From Brucella oryzae (GTDB lineage Bacteria > Pseudomonadota > Alphaproteobacteria > Rhizobiales > Rhizobiaceae): a stretch of 64,000 nt of DNA. Below the pieces are notes generated by a model. The model ran no database searches, was not told the origin of the DNA, and worked only from the letters and a program-made list of their open reading frames with translations. Of this stretch, positions 33,272 through 43,008 are shown piece after piece. Made by a program: the position numbers and the translations under genes. How positions within the stretch are numbered: position 1 is the first letter of the stretch; every line of letters starts with the position of its first letter. The DNA is taken from the NCBI GenBank assembly GCA_012103035.1, contig JAAVLL010000001.1:2392501-2456500 (forward strand), given 5' to 3'.

Positions 33272-35248
33272 TCAAGCCTCCTGAGCAGTCAGTTGCCGGG
33301 TGCGAAGATCTTCGACGCTCTGCACCTCTTCGGCCGAGACGTAATAGTCTCTGTCATTGTTGAACGAGTGAGCGATGGCAACGGCCAGCACAGCGAGGGC
33401 CGAGGCAATTGCCAGCCACCAGATGTGCCACACCAGGGCAAAGCCGAGCGGAATGTTCAGCATACCGATGATGAAGCCGGTGCCGGTGTTCTTCGGCATA
33501 TGGATGCGCGCAAACTTTTCAGTGCGGCGCACATAACCGTTCTGCTTCATATCCCACCAGCCGTCATGATCGCGCACATGCGGAACTTCGGCGAAGTTGT
33601 AGAAGGCAGGCGGCGAAGCCAGCGACCATTCCAGCGTACGGCCCGTACCCCGCTGTCGCCATTGGTGTCGCGCAGCTTTTCGCGGTCGCGGATCGAGATC
33701 GCGATCTGCAGAACCTGGAATACGATACCGCACAGGATGATCGCAACGCCGATGGCAGCAACAATGAGATAGATGTGCCATGCCGGGTTCTCGGTGTGGT
33801 TCAGACGACGGGTCATGCCCATCAGGCCGAGCACATAGAGCGGCATGAAGGCCAGGATGAAGCCGACGAGCCAGCACCAGAATGCGTTCTTGCCAAGACG
33901 TTCATTCAGCTTGAAGCCGAAAGCCTTCGGCCACCAGTAAACGACGCCTGCGAAGCAGCCGAACAGAACGCCCGAGATAATCACATTGTGGAAGTGGGCG
34001 ATCAGGAACACCGAGTTGTGCAGCACGAAGTCTGCTGGCGGAACGGCGAGCAGAACGCCCGTCATGCCGCCGACGACGAAGGTGCACATGAAACCGATGG
34101 TCCACATGACCGGCGTTTCCATACGGACGCGGCCCTTATACATGGTGAAGAGCCAGTTGAAGACCTTCGCCCCTGTCGGGATCGAGATGATCATGGTCGC
34201 CACGCCGAAGAAGGCATTGACGTTGGCGCCGCCGCCCATGGTGAAGAAGTGGTGGACCCAGACCAGGAACGACAGGATGGTGATGGCAACGGTAGCGTAA
34301 ACCATCGACTTGTAGCCGAACAGGCGCTTGCCGGAGAAGGTTGCCACGATTTCCGAGAAGATGCCGAAGCACGGCAGAACCAGAATATAGACTTCCGGGT
34401 GACCCCAGATCCAGATCAGGTTCACATACATCATCGGATTGCCACCGGCGTCATTGGTGAAGAAGTGGAAATCCAGATAACGGTCAAGGCTGAGCATTGC
34501 CAGCGTGGCGGTGAGGATCGGGAAGGCTGCAACGATCAGCACGTTGGAGCAGAGCGCGGTCCAGGTGAAGACCGGAACCTGCATCATGCCCATGCCGGGC
34601 GCGCGCATCTTGATGATGGTGGTGATGAGGTTCACGCCCGAAAGCAGCGTCCCCATACCGGAAATCTGCAGAGCCCAGATATAATAATCCACCCCGACAT
34701 CCGGGCTGAACTCCTTGCCGGAAAGCGGCGGATAGGCCAGCCAGCCGGTCTTGGCGAATTCGCCGACACCGAGCGAGATGTTGATGAGAATAGCACCGGC
34801 AACCGTCAGCCAGAAGCTGAGCGAGTTGAGGTAGGGAAAGCCACGTCGCGCGCGCCGATCTGAAGCGGCACGGCGAAGTTCATCAGGCCGACGATGAAGG
34901 GCATCGCCACGAAGAAGATCATGATCACGCCATGGGCGGTGAAGATCTGGTCGTAGTGGTGCGGCGGCAGGAAGCCTTCATTGGCACCTGAGGCCATGGC
35001 CTGCTGGGCGCGCATCATGACGGCATCCGAGAAGCCGCGGAACAGCATCACGAGTGCCAGAATGATGTACATCACGCCAATGCGCTTGTGGTCGACGGAC
35101 GTCAGCCAGTCGTTCCAGAGCGGAGCCCATTTGCGATAGTAGGTAATGGCTGCCAGAATAGCGAGCGCCCGCCAGCCACCGCGGCCAACGTGACCATGAT
35201 GATTGGCTCGTGATAGGGTATCGCTTCGAGCGTAAGTTTTCCGAACAT
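33272..35248 (-). CDS. cyoB: Cytochrome bo3 ubiquinol oxidase subunit I (frame-broken)
   Basis: Catalytic subunit with haem b, haem o3 and CuB. Signatures: [20 protein letters not shown] (CuB His and cross-linked Tyr), WVHHFFTMG (two CuB His), [11 protein letters not shown] (haem ligands) and [19 protein letters not shown]-terminus [18 protein letters not shown]. Frame changes near 35170, 34840 and 33650, each a single lost base. About 660 aa, normal for CyoB. Preceded by a hairpin in the cyoA-cyoB gap. Confidence 0.93.
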
Positions 35249-35335
35249 TTTTATCACGCTTCGATTTTAGCAATTCCGGGGCGGCGCAGGAGCGCTCTTT
35301 CCGGAACCGCGTGAAACAAAGGATTGAATGCGGAT

Positions 35336-35364
35336 GGCCGTGACCTCTTTCGAGATCACGGTCC
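35336..35364 (-). promoter_or_regulatory. Intercistronic hairpin cyoA-cyoB
   Basis: GGCCGTGAcCTC-tttc-GAGaTCACGGtCC, a 12-bp near-perfect stem in the 126-bp gap between cyoA and cyoB. There is no T-run. It may stabilise or attenuate the transcript and set subunit stoichiometry. Confidence 0.55.
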
Positions 35365-35374
35365 TATCGGCACA

Positions 35375-36427
35375 TCAGTTTTCGAGCTGCGAAAGGCGCT
35401 GCGGCTGGACTGCGCAGATGATGTCGCTGGCCCACAGGCTGAAATCGACAGGCGAAGACTTGCGCAGATTGGCGCGCGCTTCGCGGATCATCTGTTGACG
35501 ATGCATTTCATCGTCGAGGCAGACGGACTTGCCGTCCCAGCAGCGGTTCACGATATTGTGGAACAGCGCCTGATCCTTATAGTCGAAATATTGCGGCGGA
35601 ACCTTCTCGCTCGGCTGGACCAGCGAGGCGTAACGGTCGCGGCTCAGCTCTTCGCCATTCGCCTTTGCCTTCACATCGGCCACCCACTTGTCGAAGTCAG
35701 CCTGATTGTAAGCATGTGCCTTGAAGCGCATCTGGGCAAAGCCCTGACCACTGTAATTGGCGGAGATACCGTCGAATTCGCCCGCATGATTGGCAACCAG
35801 ATGCAGCTTCGTCTGCATGCTTGGCATGGTGTAGACCTGGCTGCCGAGCTGCGGGATGAAGAAGGAATTCATGATGTTGCTGGAGGTCAGCTTGAAGTTG
35901 ACCGGCACATCGACCGGCATTGCCATCTCGTTGACGGTGGCGATGCCTGATCCGATAGATGAAAAGCCATTTCCAGTCGAGCGCGACGACTTCGACATTG
36001 ATCGGCTTCGCGTTCGATTCCAGCGGGCGATACGGATCGAGCTTGTGGGTGCTGATCCAGGTGACCGAGCCGAGAACGACGATGATCGCCATAGGGATGA
36101 GCCAGACCGCAAGCTCGATCCTGGTCGAGTGATGCCAGTCGGGCTGGTAATCCGCCTTCTCATTCGAGGCGCGGTACTTCCAGGCGAAATACAGCGTCAT
36201 GAAGATGACGGGTACCACAACGAGCAGCATAAGGCCGGTCGCAAAAGGATTAGATCGCGCTCCGCCATGCCAACTTCCCCTTTCGGGGAGAGCAGGACCT
36301 GGTTCTGGCAACCTGCGAGAAACGCAGAGAAGACCAAGACGGCGAACGAAACGATCGTCCGGGGGTGCCGTTTTTCATTTGTCTTTCCATCCTGCGCACA
36401 GACCGTCAATTCCGGCGCATTCATCAT
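35375..36427 (-). CDS. cyoA: Cytochrome bo3 ubiquinol oxidase subunit II (frame-broken)
   Basis: Lipoprotein subunit II. Lipobox VFSAFLAGC, two membrane helices (LMLLVVVPVIFMTLYFAWKY, AVWLIPMAIIVVLGSVTWIS), then the cupredoxin domain ([40 protein letters not shown]) without CuA ligands, as in quinol oxidases. Two bases are lost within ten bases near 35950 and one near 36250. The start at 36427 keeps the frame. ATG 36378 (MKNGTP, Shine-Dalgarno GGAAAG) becomes in-frame if one C of a C-run at 36361 is restored, and may be the real start. About 340-350 aa. Confidence 0.9.
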
Positions 36428-36918
36428 TTCCTAGTTTTCGGTAAATTCTGAAATTTCCAAAAGTACCGTTATAACGAATAACGCCGTTTGTCACGTGTCT
36501 GACGAAAATTGTGCTGGATCGTAATGTCGCGCCCAAAACCGGGCATTTTGTCTAAATAATCCGGCCTGATCGCAGATGCGGCGATGTCTTGGCCATATCT
36601 CAAGCCGGAATTGGCTGCGCCGCGTTGGCCTGGTCTCGTTGGTCGTCTTTCGGCTTTCCAATCGTCAGACGCGGCGGACGCATAAGCGCAAAGCGACGGA
36701 TTTGCAAGAAGCAAACCGGCTCCTGACCGCCCAATGAACGGGATTGTGACGGAAAACCGCGCCATCTACCGCACATTATGCGGACAATTTTGACATAGCT
36801 TAAGCAATCTACCGTTTTTCAGGCATATGTTTTTCTCCCCGGCGGATCTTTGGCATCAAGCTTTCATTCCGGTCGGATTATGCTCTATTGACGATAGTGT
36901 GAGGGAATTGGGGAAGAA
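36428..36918. other. Divergent intergenic region, cyoA / molybdopterin-binding gene
   Basis: 491 bp. A 98-codon minus-strand frame (36469-36765) begins with a hydrophobic stretch but has a weak ribosome-binding site and no family features, so I do not call it. Promoters for the cyo operon and for the + strand gene must lie here; GGGGAAGAA precedes 36919. Confidence 0.5.
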
Positions 36919-37876
36919 ATGATATTTGCCGAAATGCCGCTTGATGACGCCGAAGGTGCAATTCTCGGCTATGCGATGACGGCAGGCGCGCTCACTTTGC
37001 GCAAAGGTACGGTTCTTGATGCCGCCAATTTGGCTTTGCTGCGAGGGGCGGGCATAAGTTCGGTTCTGGCCGCGCGTCTGGAAAAGGGCGATATCGGCGA
37101 GGATGAGGCTGCACTGATGATCGGACGCGCGCTTGCCTCCGCTGAGGTGGAAATCGGGAATGCCACAACCGGGCGGGTCAACCTGCATGCACGGCACAAC
37201 GGCGTGTTTTCCGCCAATGTCAGCCGTATCGACGCGGTCAATGCACATGATGCGCGGATTTCCATCGCGACGCTGCGCAATCATGCGCGCGTGGAAGCCG
37301 GGCAGATGATCGCCACCGTCAAGATCATTCCTTTTGCCGTGCCGGAGACCCTGTTGCAGGAGATCGATCCTGATGCGCAGCCTGCACTGCACGTCTATCC
37401 TTTCAATGGCGCGCGGATCGGGCTGATCCAGTCGCGCCTCCCCTCGATCCGCGAGACGGTTCTTGAGAAGACCCGCGAGTTGATGGAAAAACGGCTACCC
37501 GAAATGGCGGGATGCTTGTTTGCGAAAAACGCGTTGCGCACGACCAGTCGGCTCTTGCGGCGGCAATCGCCGAAGTCGGCCCAGCCTGTGATATAATCGT
37601 GATTTTCAGCGCCTCGGCGGTCGCCGACGAGGCGGATATCGTGCCGCAGTCGATCCGTATGGCAGGCGGCGAAATCCTGCGCATCGGCATGCCGGTCGAT
37701 CCCGGCAATCTGCTGGTTCTGGGCCGACATGACGGCAAATATATTGTCGCCGCCCCGGATCGGCCCGCAGCGCCCGCGAAAACAGCCTCGACCGGGTGCT
37801 GGATCGCCTGATGGCAGGGATTGCGCTTTCTGCCGACGATCTTTCTTGCATGGGGGTGGGCGGGCTGGTGCTTTAA
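36919..37876 (+). CDS. Molybdopterin-binding (MoeA/CinA-like) domain protein (frame-broken)
   Basis: Protein of the MoCF-binding superfamily. N-terminal MoeA-like part (EGAILGYAMTAGALTLRKGT, LALLRGAGISSVLAARLEKG) and a MoCF_biosynth fold (VYPFNGARIGLIQSRLPSIR, CDIIVIFSASAVADEADIVP, GMPVDPGNLLVLGRHDGKYI). Single bases are lost near 37510 and 37780; the corrected end is GVGGLVL at 37876. About 320 aa. In many Rhizobiales the homologue continues into a MobA-like nucleotidyltransferase domain, which is absent here. The stop overlaps the convergent Dabb gene by 4 bp. Confidence 0.75.
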
Positions 37877-38180
37877 AGCGTGTAGTCGAAAACCAATATG
37901 CCTTCGATACCGCCTTCGGCTGCTTCGACGAGGCTTTTGCCGACCTTCGCGTGTTCGGGATGCGGAAGATAGATATCCCGCGCCGCACTATCCGCGAAAT
38001 CGACGACGAAACCATGCCGGAATCCTTTTCCAGATTTTCCGGGCTGCTGTTTTCGCCAGCCGTGATGGACAGGATACCCCCAATCTTGTCTTTAAGGGCC
38101 ACAATCGCCTGCAGCCTTTCCTGAATCTGCGCGGCGTCGAGTTCAGAACTGAATTTGATGAGCACGATGTGGCGTATCAT
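37873..38180 (-). CDS. Dabb (stress-responsive alpha/beta barrel) domain protein (frame-broken)
   Basis: Small dimeric alpha-beta barrel protein. MIRHIVLIKFSSELDAAQIQ, IVALKDKIGGILSITAGENS; after one base is lost near 38035 the protein reads GFVVDFADSAARDIYLPHPE and ends GILVFDYTL. The paired His residues of the family (RHIVLIKF and PHPEH) are present. About 102 aa. Function in bacteria is mostly unknown. Its TAA overlaps the opposing gene TAA within TTTAAA. Confidence 0.85.
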
Positions 38181-38613
38181 GAACAGTTTCCGTCATTGAA
38201 ATAAGCTTCGGGATCATTTTCATACGGCCTTTGCCGGAGAACGCCCAGACGAAGCTCCCAAAGCGAAAAAGGCCGGGCTGAACCCGACCTTCCGCTTTCA
38301 CCTGAGTTTGCGCCAGTACATCCGTGGTCGCAGTCCCAAGTGAATTCCCGATACGCATATGGATATAACCTGCCTGCGTTTCAGGAATATGACATTGCGG
38401 GCAGAAGCCAGATTGCTCCAAAACCGGTTCAACCCGGCCCTGCCCCGACAATTTCGGCCCACAAACCGTTGCCTGAAACTGCCGTATTCTTGTCTGGGCG
38501 GCTCATCCATGCCCAATCCATCTGCGCCAAACTACCCTCGCAGATTGCCGCTTGCATTCCCGTCTCAGCCACCCGCAGGAAAACCTAGTATCCACCGGGC
38601 CGCAGAACTGTCA
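38181..38613. other. Unassigned region with minus-strand terminator
   Basis: 433 bp. A minus-strand terminator at 38269-38291 implies a transcript from the right. Minus-strand frames here are short and broken (fragments FCPQCHIPETQAGYIHMRIG and MSRPDKNTAVSGNGLWAEIV lie in different frames), so a small broken gene or an sRNA is possible. I cannot decide. Confidence 0.4.
38269..38291 (-). terminator. Intrinsic terminator, minus strand
   Basis: On the minus strand AAGGTCGGG-ttcag-CCCGGCCTT followed by TTTCGC. The stem uses a T-G wobble that pairs only in the minus-strand RNA, which fixes the direction. Confidence 0.75.
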
Positions 38614-38814
38614 TCAGGCCGCCATCGGCGTTTCCGCCACATCGGGATGGTTGTAGTTCCAAACCTCGATCAGGCATTGCCGCATCAGATCAAGATCGAC
38701 CGGACCGATCCGGCTTAGTACGAGATCGAGTTCGTCGGGCTCCACGCCCCGGTTGAGTAACTCAACAATCGCCTCGATCAGAATTCGTTTATCGTCAAAT
38801 CTATAGCGCTGCAT
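38614..38814 (-). CDS. Small conserved-looking protein, unknown
   Basis: 66 aa: MQRYRFDDKRILIEAIVELL, NRGVEPDELDLVLSRIGPVD, then MRQCLIEVWNYNHPDVAETP. Acidic, soluble and helical in appearance, with normal codon use. It could be the source of the transcript that ends at 38269. Family not recognised. Confidence 0.55.
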   Translation of the reverse strand: MQRYRFDDKRILIEAIVELLNRGVEPDELDLVLSRIGPVDLDLMRQCLIEVWNYNHPDVAETPMAA

Positions 38815-39117
38815 AAACCTGCTCCGCTAACTGCCCCAGCACATAATCGTAGATTAAACAGTCATGGTTAACCGAAGCTTAAACCCCGAAAAACCAACGC
38901 GATTTATTGATACCACAAACTGACGCCGACGCTTGCCCCAACAAATTTCCCGCACACATTCGCGGAACTCGTTGAAAAATAGCGCAAACACAAAAATGAA
39001 ACTCTTACTTTCCCGAACAATATTAAGTCCAAATCCTAGTATATTTCGCCTGGAAACCAAGAAGAAATTCTTGAGCTGGTTTATTTAAGTATCTGCTTTT
39101 GTTCGGATGAGGCCCCT
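38815..39117. other. Intergenic, small protein / phosphatase
   Basis: 303 bp, AT-rich, between divergent genes. The short frame at 38854-39060 has no support. Holds promoters for both neighbours; no distinct motif resolved. Confidence 0.45.
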
Positions 39118-39711
39118 ATGTCGTTCTTTCGCAGATATGTCGATTGGTCCTTCACTTACATCCGGCTGGTCGGGCTGGGGTTGCTGATCGGATCGAGCGT
39201 CATGGGCGGTTATCTTTATACACTGCAGTATAAGGGTAACGTTCACACCATCATCGACGGGCAGGCCTATCGTTCCAACCAGCCTGACCCGGCGCGCATT
39301 GCTTCATTGCAGAAGCTTTACGGCATCAAGACCATCATCAATCTGCGCGGCCCCGAGCCGGGTTCCAAATGGTATGACGACGAGATTGCGGCCGCCAAGA
39401 CGCTCGGCATCAAGCATGCGGATTTCGAAATGTCGTCGCGGCGGGAGTTAAGCCCGGCGCAAACCAGACAGCTCATCGCCCTGATGCAGAATGCGGAAAA
39501 GCCGGTGCTCATCCATTGCAAATCCGGCGCCGACCGCACCGGACTGGCTGCAGCGCTCTACGTGGCGGCAGTCGCGAAGGGCAGCGAAAGCAAGGCCGAA
39601 CGGCAAATGTCTATCGCCTACGGCCATTTCGGCTTTCCGCTTAGCCCCACCTACGCGATGGAAAAGACATTTGAGGCCGTCGAAGCGGAACTGGGTTACA
39701 CCGGTTCCTGA
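39118..39711 (+). CDS. Membrane-anchored dual-specificity/tyrosine phosphatase-like protein
   Basis: Protein phosphatase with one N-terminal membrane helix (LVGLGLLIGSSVMGGYLYTL) and an extracytoplasmic catalytic domain. The P-loop is HCKSGADRTG (Cys nucleophile and Arg of C-x5-R), preceded by TIINLRGPEPGSKWYDDEI. 197 aa, intact. Related to the DSP/YopH-fold proteins found near exopolysaccharide or envelope genes. Substrate unknown. A terminator follows. Confidence 0.88.
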   Translation: MSFFRRYVDWSFTYIRLVGLGLLIGSSVMGGYLYTLQYKGNVHTIIDGQAYRSNQPDPARIASLQKLYGIKTIINLRGPEPGSKWYDDEIAAAKTLGIKHADFEMSSRRELSPAQTRQLIALMQNAEKPVLIHCKSGADRTGLAAALYVAAVAKGSESKAERQMSIAYGHFGFPLSPTYAMEKTFEAVEAELGYTGS

Positions 39712-39734
39712 CGACCTTCCGCCCGCAAAATGCA

Positions 39735-39761
39735 AAACGCCGAGGATAATCCCCGGCGTTT
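39735..39761. terminator. Bidirectional terminator
   Basis: AAAACGCCGAGG-ataat-CCCCGGCGTTT, between the convergent phosphatase and LivJ-like genes. The stem has one mismatch and is flanked by A- and T-runs on both sides. Confidence 0.8.
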
Positions 39762-39785
39762 CTCTATCTTAAAACCACGATGATC

Positions 39786-40889
39786 TTATTCGAGGCCGAC
39801 GATCTTGCCATCATCCCACTTGAAGATGTCGAAGCTTGGCGAGCTGAGGTCGCCGCTTTCGCCATAGGTGAGCGTACCGATTGCGGTTTCGATCGGCTTG
39901 CCGTCATGCAGCGCCTTGGCGACAGCAGCGGAATCATCGGTCGAACCGGCGCGCTCGATGCCAGCCTTGATGACTTCCACGGCAGCATAGGCGTTCATGG
40001 TGAAGGCTTCAGCCGGAATGTTCTTCGCTTTCAGGGCTTCGATGGCATCCTTGGAAGCCGGGTTCTTGGTGGCGTCCTTGGCATTGGTGAAGAGCGTTCC
40101 TTCAGCACTGGTGCCGCCGATTGCCCAATATTCGGTATTGGAGACCTTCACCGCCAAGCACCAGCGCCTGCATGCCAGCGTCATGCAGCTGACGCGACAG
40201 GAGACCGCCTTCGGCATGGTAGCCGCCGAAATAGACGACTTCAGCACCGGCTGCCTTCAGCTTGGTAACGAGCGCGGAAAAATCCTTGTCGCCCGGCGTA
40301 ACCGAATCATAATGGACTTCGGTGATGCCACCCTTGTTGATCGCTGCCTTGAAAGCGTCGGCCAGGCCCTTGCCATAGGCGCCCTTGTCGTGGATCACGG
40401 CAACCTTTTGTCCTTCATGTTCTTCAGGACGTAATCGGCCATGACTTCGGCCTGCTGGTCGTCGCGGCCGCAGGTGCGGAACACGTTTTCCAGGCCGCGC
40501 GCGGTCAGGTCCGGGCCAGTGGCCGTCGGTGTGACCATCAGGACGCCGTTTTCCGAGAAAACGTCGGAAACGGGGATGGCAACGCCGGTCGTGACCGGGC
40601 CGACGACAAACTTGATGCCGTCGCCGACGATCTGGTTGGCGGCGGAAACACCCTGCTTCGGTTCACCGGCATCATCGGCAAACTTCAGAACGACTTTCTC
40701 GCCCTTGATGCCGCCAGCCTTGTTGATGACTTCAACGGCGGTTTCCGCACCCTTCTTCACCTGGTCACCGAAAGCGGCGACAGGGCCCGTCAGCGGTGCA
40801 ACCACGCCAATGGTGATGTCTGCATAAGCGGTGCTGGCAAAGCCGAGTGTAGCTGCGAAAGCCACGCTGGACAGAAGTTTCAGGTTCAT
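39786..40889 (-). CDS. Branched-chain amino-acid ABC transporter binding protein (LivJ-like, frame-broken)
   Basis: Periplasmic binding protein of the HAAT family. Signal peptide [20 protein letters not shown] ending at AYA. Core motifs: [94 protein letters not shown]. Frame changes near 40403 (one base) and 40150 (two bases). About 369 aa. Strong Shine-Dalgarno AAAGGAG. No permease genes are adjacent, so it is an orphan binding protein within this window. Confidence 0.9.
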
Positions 40890-41354
40890 TCTTTTTCTCC
40901 TTTGGTGGGGCAGCGTCCTCCGACGGCCCCGAGACAACCCTTGCCGGCCAAATCTCAGCGCATCTGCGCTGCCGAATTGCCGGGCCCTCCCTTTGTTCAT
41001 CGCATGATCTCAAAGGGTCAATCCAAAAGCGCCCTCCCCACTCATTGAAGAGGTCAGAGCCATAATATTATCCGAAATTGCATCCGCTCTTTCGGAATCA
41101 TGCTCCAGACCGGGAGCGCGCTTTCATGATGTAATAAGAATGCATTTCCGGCTTTCGATTGCAAGCGTCAAGTACCCGCAACTACAACGAAAATCGGCTC
41201 CTCCCAAAGTCAGAGAGTCTGTTCCAAAAGTCGCCATGCCGGTCTGCAAATGGCGCTTTTCTGCGTTCCGGTGCTCATGTACGTTCAGTACACTCCGCTC
41301 CGGTACTCGAAAATCACCATTTTCGCCTCGGCCTGCCGCTTTTGATTCAGACTC
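40890..41354. other. Intergenic, LivJ-like gene / liuC
   Basis: Holds the promoter and leader of the binding-protein gene (GC-rich 40890-41000, AT-rich 41040-41160) and the palindromic repeat element at 41214-41355. No ORF supported. Confidence 0.55.
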
Positions 41355-41355
41355 T
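41214..41355. repeat. 142-bp palindromic repeat element, copy 2
   Basis: Ends AGAGTCTG-ttcc-AAAAG and CTTTT-gatt-CAGACTCT are inverted repeats, and most of the interior is also self-complementary. The core matches the element at 7258-7403 in reverse. The right end meets the TAA of liuC. Confidence 0.8.
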
Positions 41356-42148
41356 TAGTCTCCTCCTTTCCATGACGGTGATTTCTTCGCAAAAAGGCCG
41401 CGATTCCCTCCGCGGCCTCCGGTGTCTCCCATGTGTCGGCAAGGCGGGTGAGCGTCATGTCGATCACCAGCTCGTCTATCGGCGCGCCCAGCGCATGGAC
41501 CAGCCGCTTGGAAGCGGCGACTGCGGCGGGCGCGGTGGAAAAATAGGGTTTGATCTCAGCTTCCACCGCCGCATCGAGCCTTTCAGCCTCTACCACCTCA
41601 TGCAGGAGGCCGATGCGCAGTGCCTCCTGCGCGTCGAACAATCTGGCAGAGGTAAACATGCGCAGTGCATTCGCCTGCCCGATGCGCGCTACCACGTAAG
41701 GGCTGATGGTGGCCGGTATCAGGCCGAGCTTCGTTTCCGTCAGGCCGAAGCGCGCGCCGGAAACGCCGATCGCCGCATCGCAGACGCTGATGAGGCCGAC
41801 GCCACCGCCATAGGCCTGCCCGTTGATGCGCCCGATCAGTGGTTTCGGCAGATCGCGCAACGCTTTCAGCATGAGGGCGAGTTTTCGCGCCTCCTCAATG
41901 CGCCGGGTGCGGGTGGCATTCACCTGTTCGCGCATCCAGCCAAGGTCGCCGCCCGCGCAAAAGCTCGTGCCTGCGCCGGTCAGGACCACGAGGCGCACGG
42001 CTTCATTGTCCGCCAGATGCAGCGCTGCCGTCGTCAGTTCATCGATCATCCGGCCAGACAATGCATTGTGCTGTTCGGGCCGGTTGAGCGTCAGCGTGGC
42101 CACGCCGCGCTCATCAATGGAAATTCGGATCGTCTTGAAGTCGTTCAT
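41355..42148 (-). CDS. liuC: Enoyl-CoA hydratase, probable methylglutaconyl-CoA hydratase
   Basis: Crotonase-fold hydratase. Oxyanion-hole motifs VLTGAGTSFCAGGDLGWM and KPLIGRINGQAYGGGVGLIS, and LGLIPATISPYVVARIG. One base is lost in a T-run near 41396; the corrected end is AFFAKKSPSWKGGD at 41355, whereas the uncorrected frame runs to 41285. About 264 aa. Last gene of the leucine-degradation cluster, with an ATGA overlap with the HMG-CoA lyase gene; this context supports methylglutaconyl-CoA as substrate. Confidence 0.88.
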
Positions 42149-43008
42149 GCGGCCTTATCCTGACGAAGAGCCTGGGCGAACAAGGCCGCCGACTTTAGCT
42201 TGTCCAGATCAAGGCCGGTTTCAAAACCCAATCCATGCAGCATTTCGACAACGGAAACCGTATCGACATTGCCTTTGGCGCCCGGTGCGAATGGACAGCC
42301 GCCGAGCCCGCCGACCGAAGCATCGAACACCCGCAAGCCTTTTTCGAGACTAACGCGGATATTGTCGAGCGCACGCCCTCCCGTGTCGTGATAATGGCCG
42401 GCAAGGCTGTGCGCGGGCGCAATGGCCAGCACCGCATCGAGCATGGCTGCAACCTTGTCCGGCGTGCCGCGCCCGATCGTATCGCCGAGGCTTACTTCGT
42501 GACAGCCGAGCGAGAAGAGTTGTTCAGTCACATCGGCTACCGCTTGCGGGGCCACCGGCCCGTCATAGGGGCATTCGACCACGCAGCTCACATAGCCGCG
42601 AATGGCAAGACCGTCATTGATGGCAGCGCCGATGACGGGAGACAGCCGCTCGATACTTTCGGCGATTGAGCAATTGATATTGGCTTTCGAAAACCCTTCC
42701 GAGGCGGAAATGAAAACCGCGATTTCATCGACATTTGCAGCGGCAGCAGCTTCATAGCCCTTCATATTGGGCACGAGGACCGAATAACGCACACCATCGG
42801 CGCGGCGGATTCCGGCCATGACTTGCGCGGCGTCGGCCAGCTGCGGCACCCATTTGGGGCTGACGAAACTCGTCGCCTCGATGCGGGCATAGCCGCAGCC
42901 CGACAGGCGGTCGATCAATGCGATCTTGTCGGCTGTCGGCACAAAACGCTTTTCGTTTTGCAGGCCATCACGCGCAGCCATTTCAACGATTTCCACGTGT
43001 TCAGCCAT
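42145..43008 (-). CDS. mvaB: Hydroxymethylglutaryl-CoA lyase
   Basis: Cleaves HMG-CoA to acetyl-CoA and acetoacetate, the last step of leucine breakdown. TIM-barrel motifs: EIVEMAARDGLQNEKRFVPT (catalytic Arg and Asp), EATSFVSPKWVPQLADA, EVSLGDTIGRGTP, LAGHYHDTGGRALDNI and the signature GGLGGCPFAPGAKGN with the active-site Cys. 287 aa, intact. The ATG overlaps the mccA end by 8 nt (ATGGCTGA). Ends with ATGA into liuC. Confidence 0.94.
   Translation of the reverse strand: MAEHVEIVEMAARDGLQNEKRFVPTADKIALIDRLSGCGYARIEATSFVSPKWVPQLADAAQVMAGIRRADGVRYSVLVPNMKGYEAAAAANVDEIAVFISASEGFSKANINCSIAESIERLSPVIGAAINDGLAIRGYVSCVVECPYDGPVAPQAVADVTEQLFSLGCHEVSLGDTIGRGTPDKVAAMLDAVLAIAPAHSLAGHYHDTGGRALDNIRVSLEKGLRVFDASVGGLGGCPFAPGAKGNVDTVSVVEMLHGLGFETGLDLDKLKSAALFAQALRQDKAA

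Noticed and set aside
32603..34863. His/Glu/Asp-rich + strand ORFs across cyoB-cyoC
   Set aside because: Antisense shadows of hydrophobic membrane-protein codons. They show no known fold and run opposite a complete cyo operon.
36469..36765. 98-codon minus-strand ORF upstream of cyoA
   Set aside because: Weak ribosome-binding site and no recognisable domain. More likely a chance frame in the promoter region.
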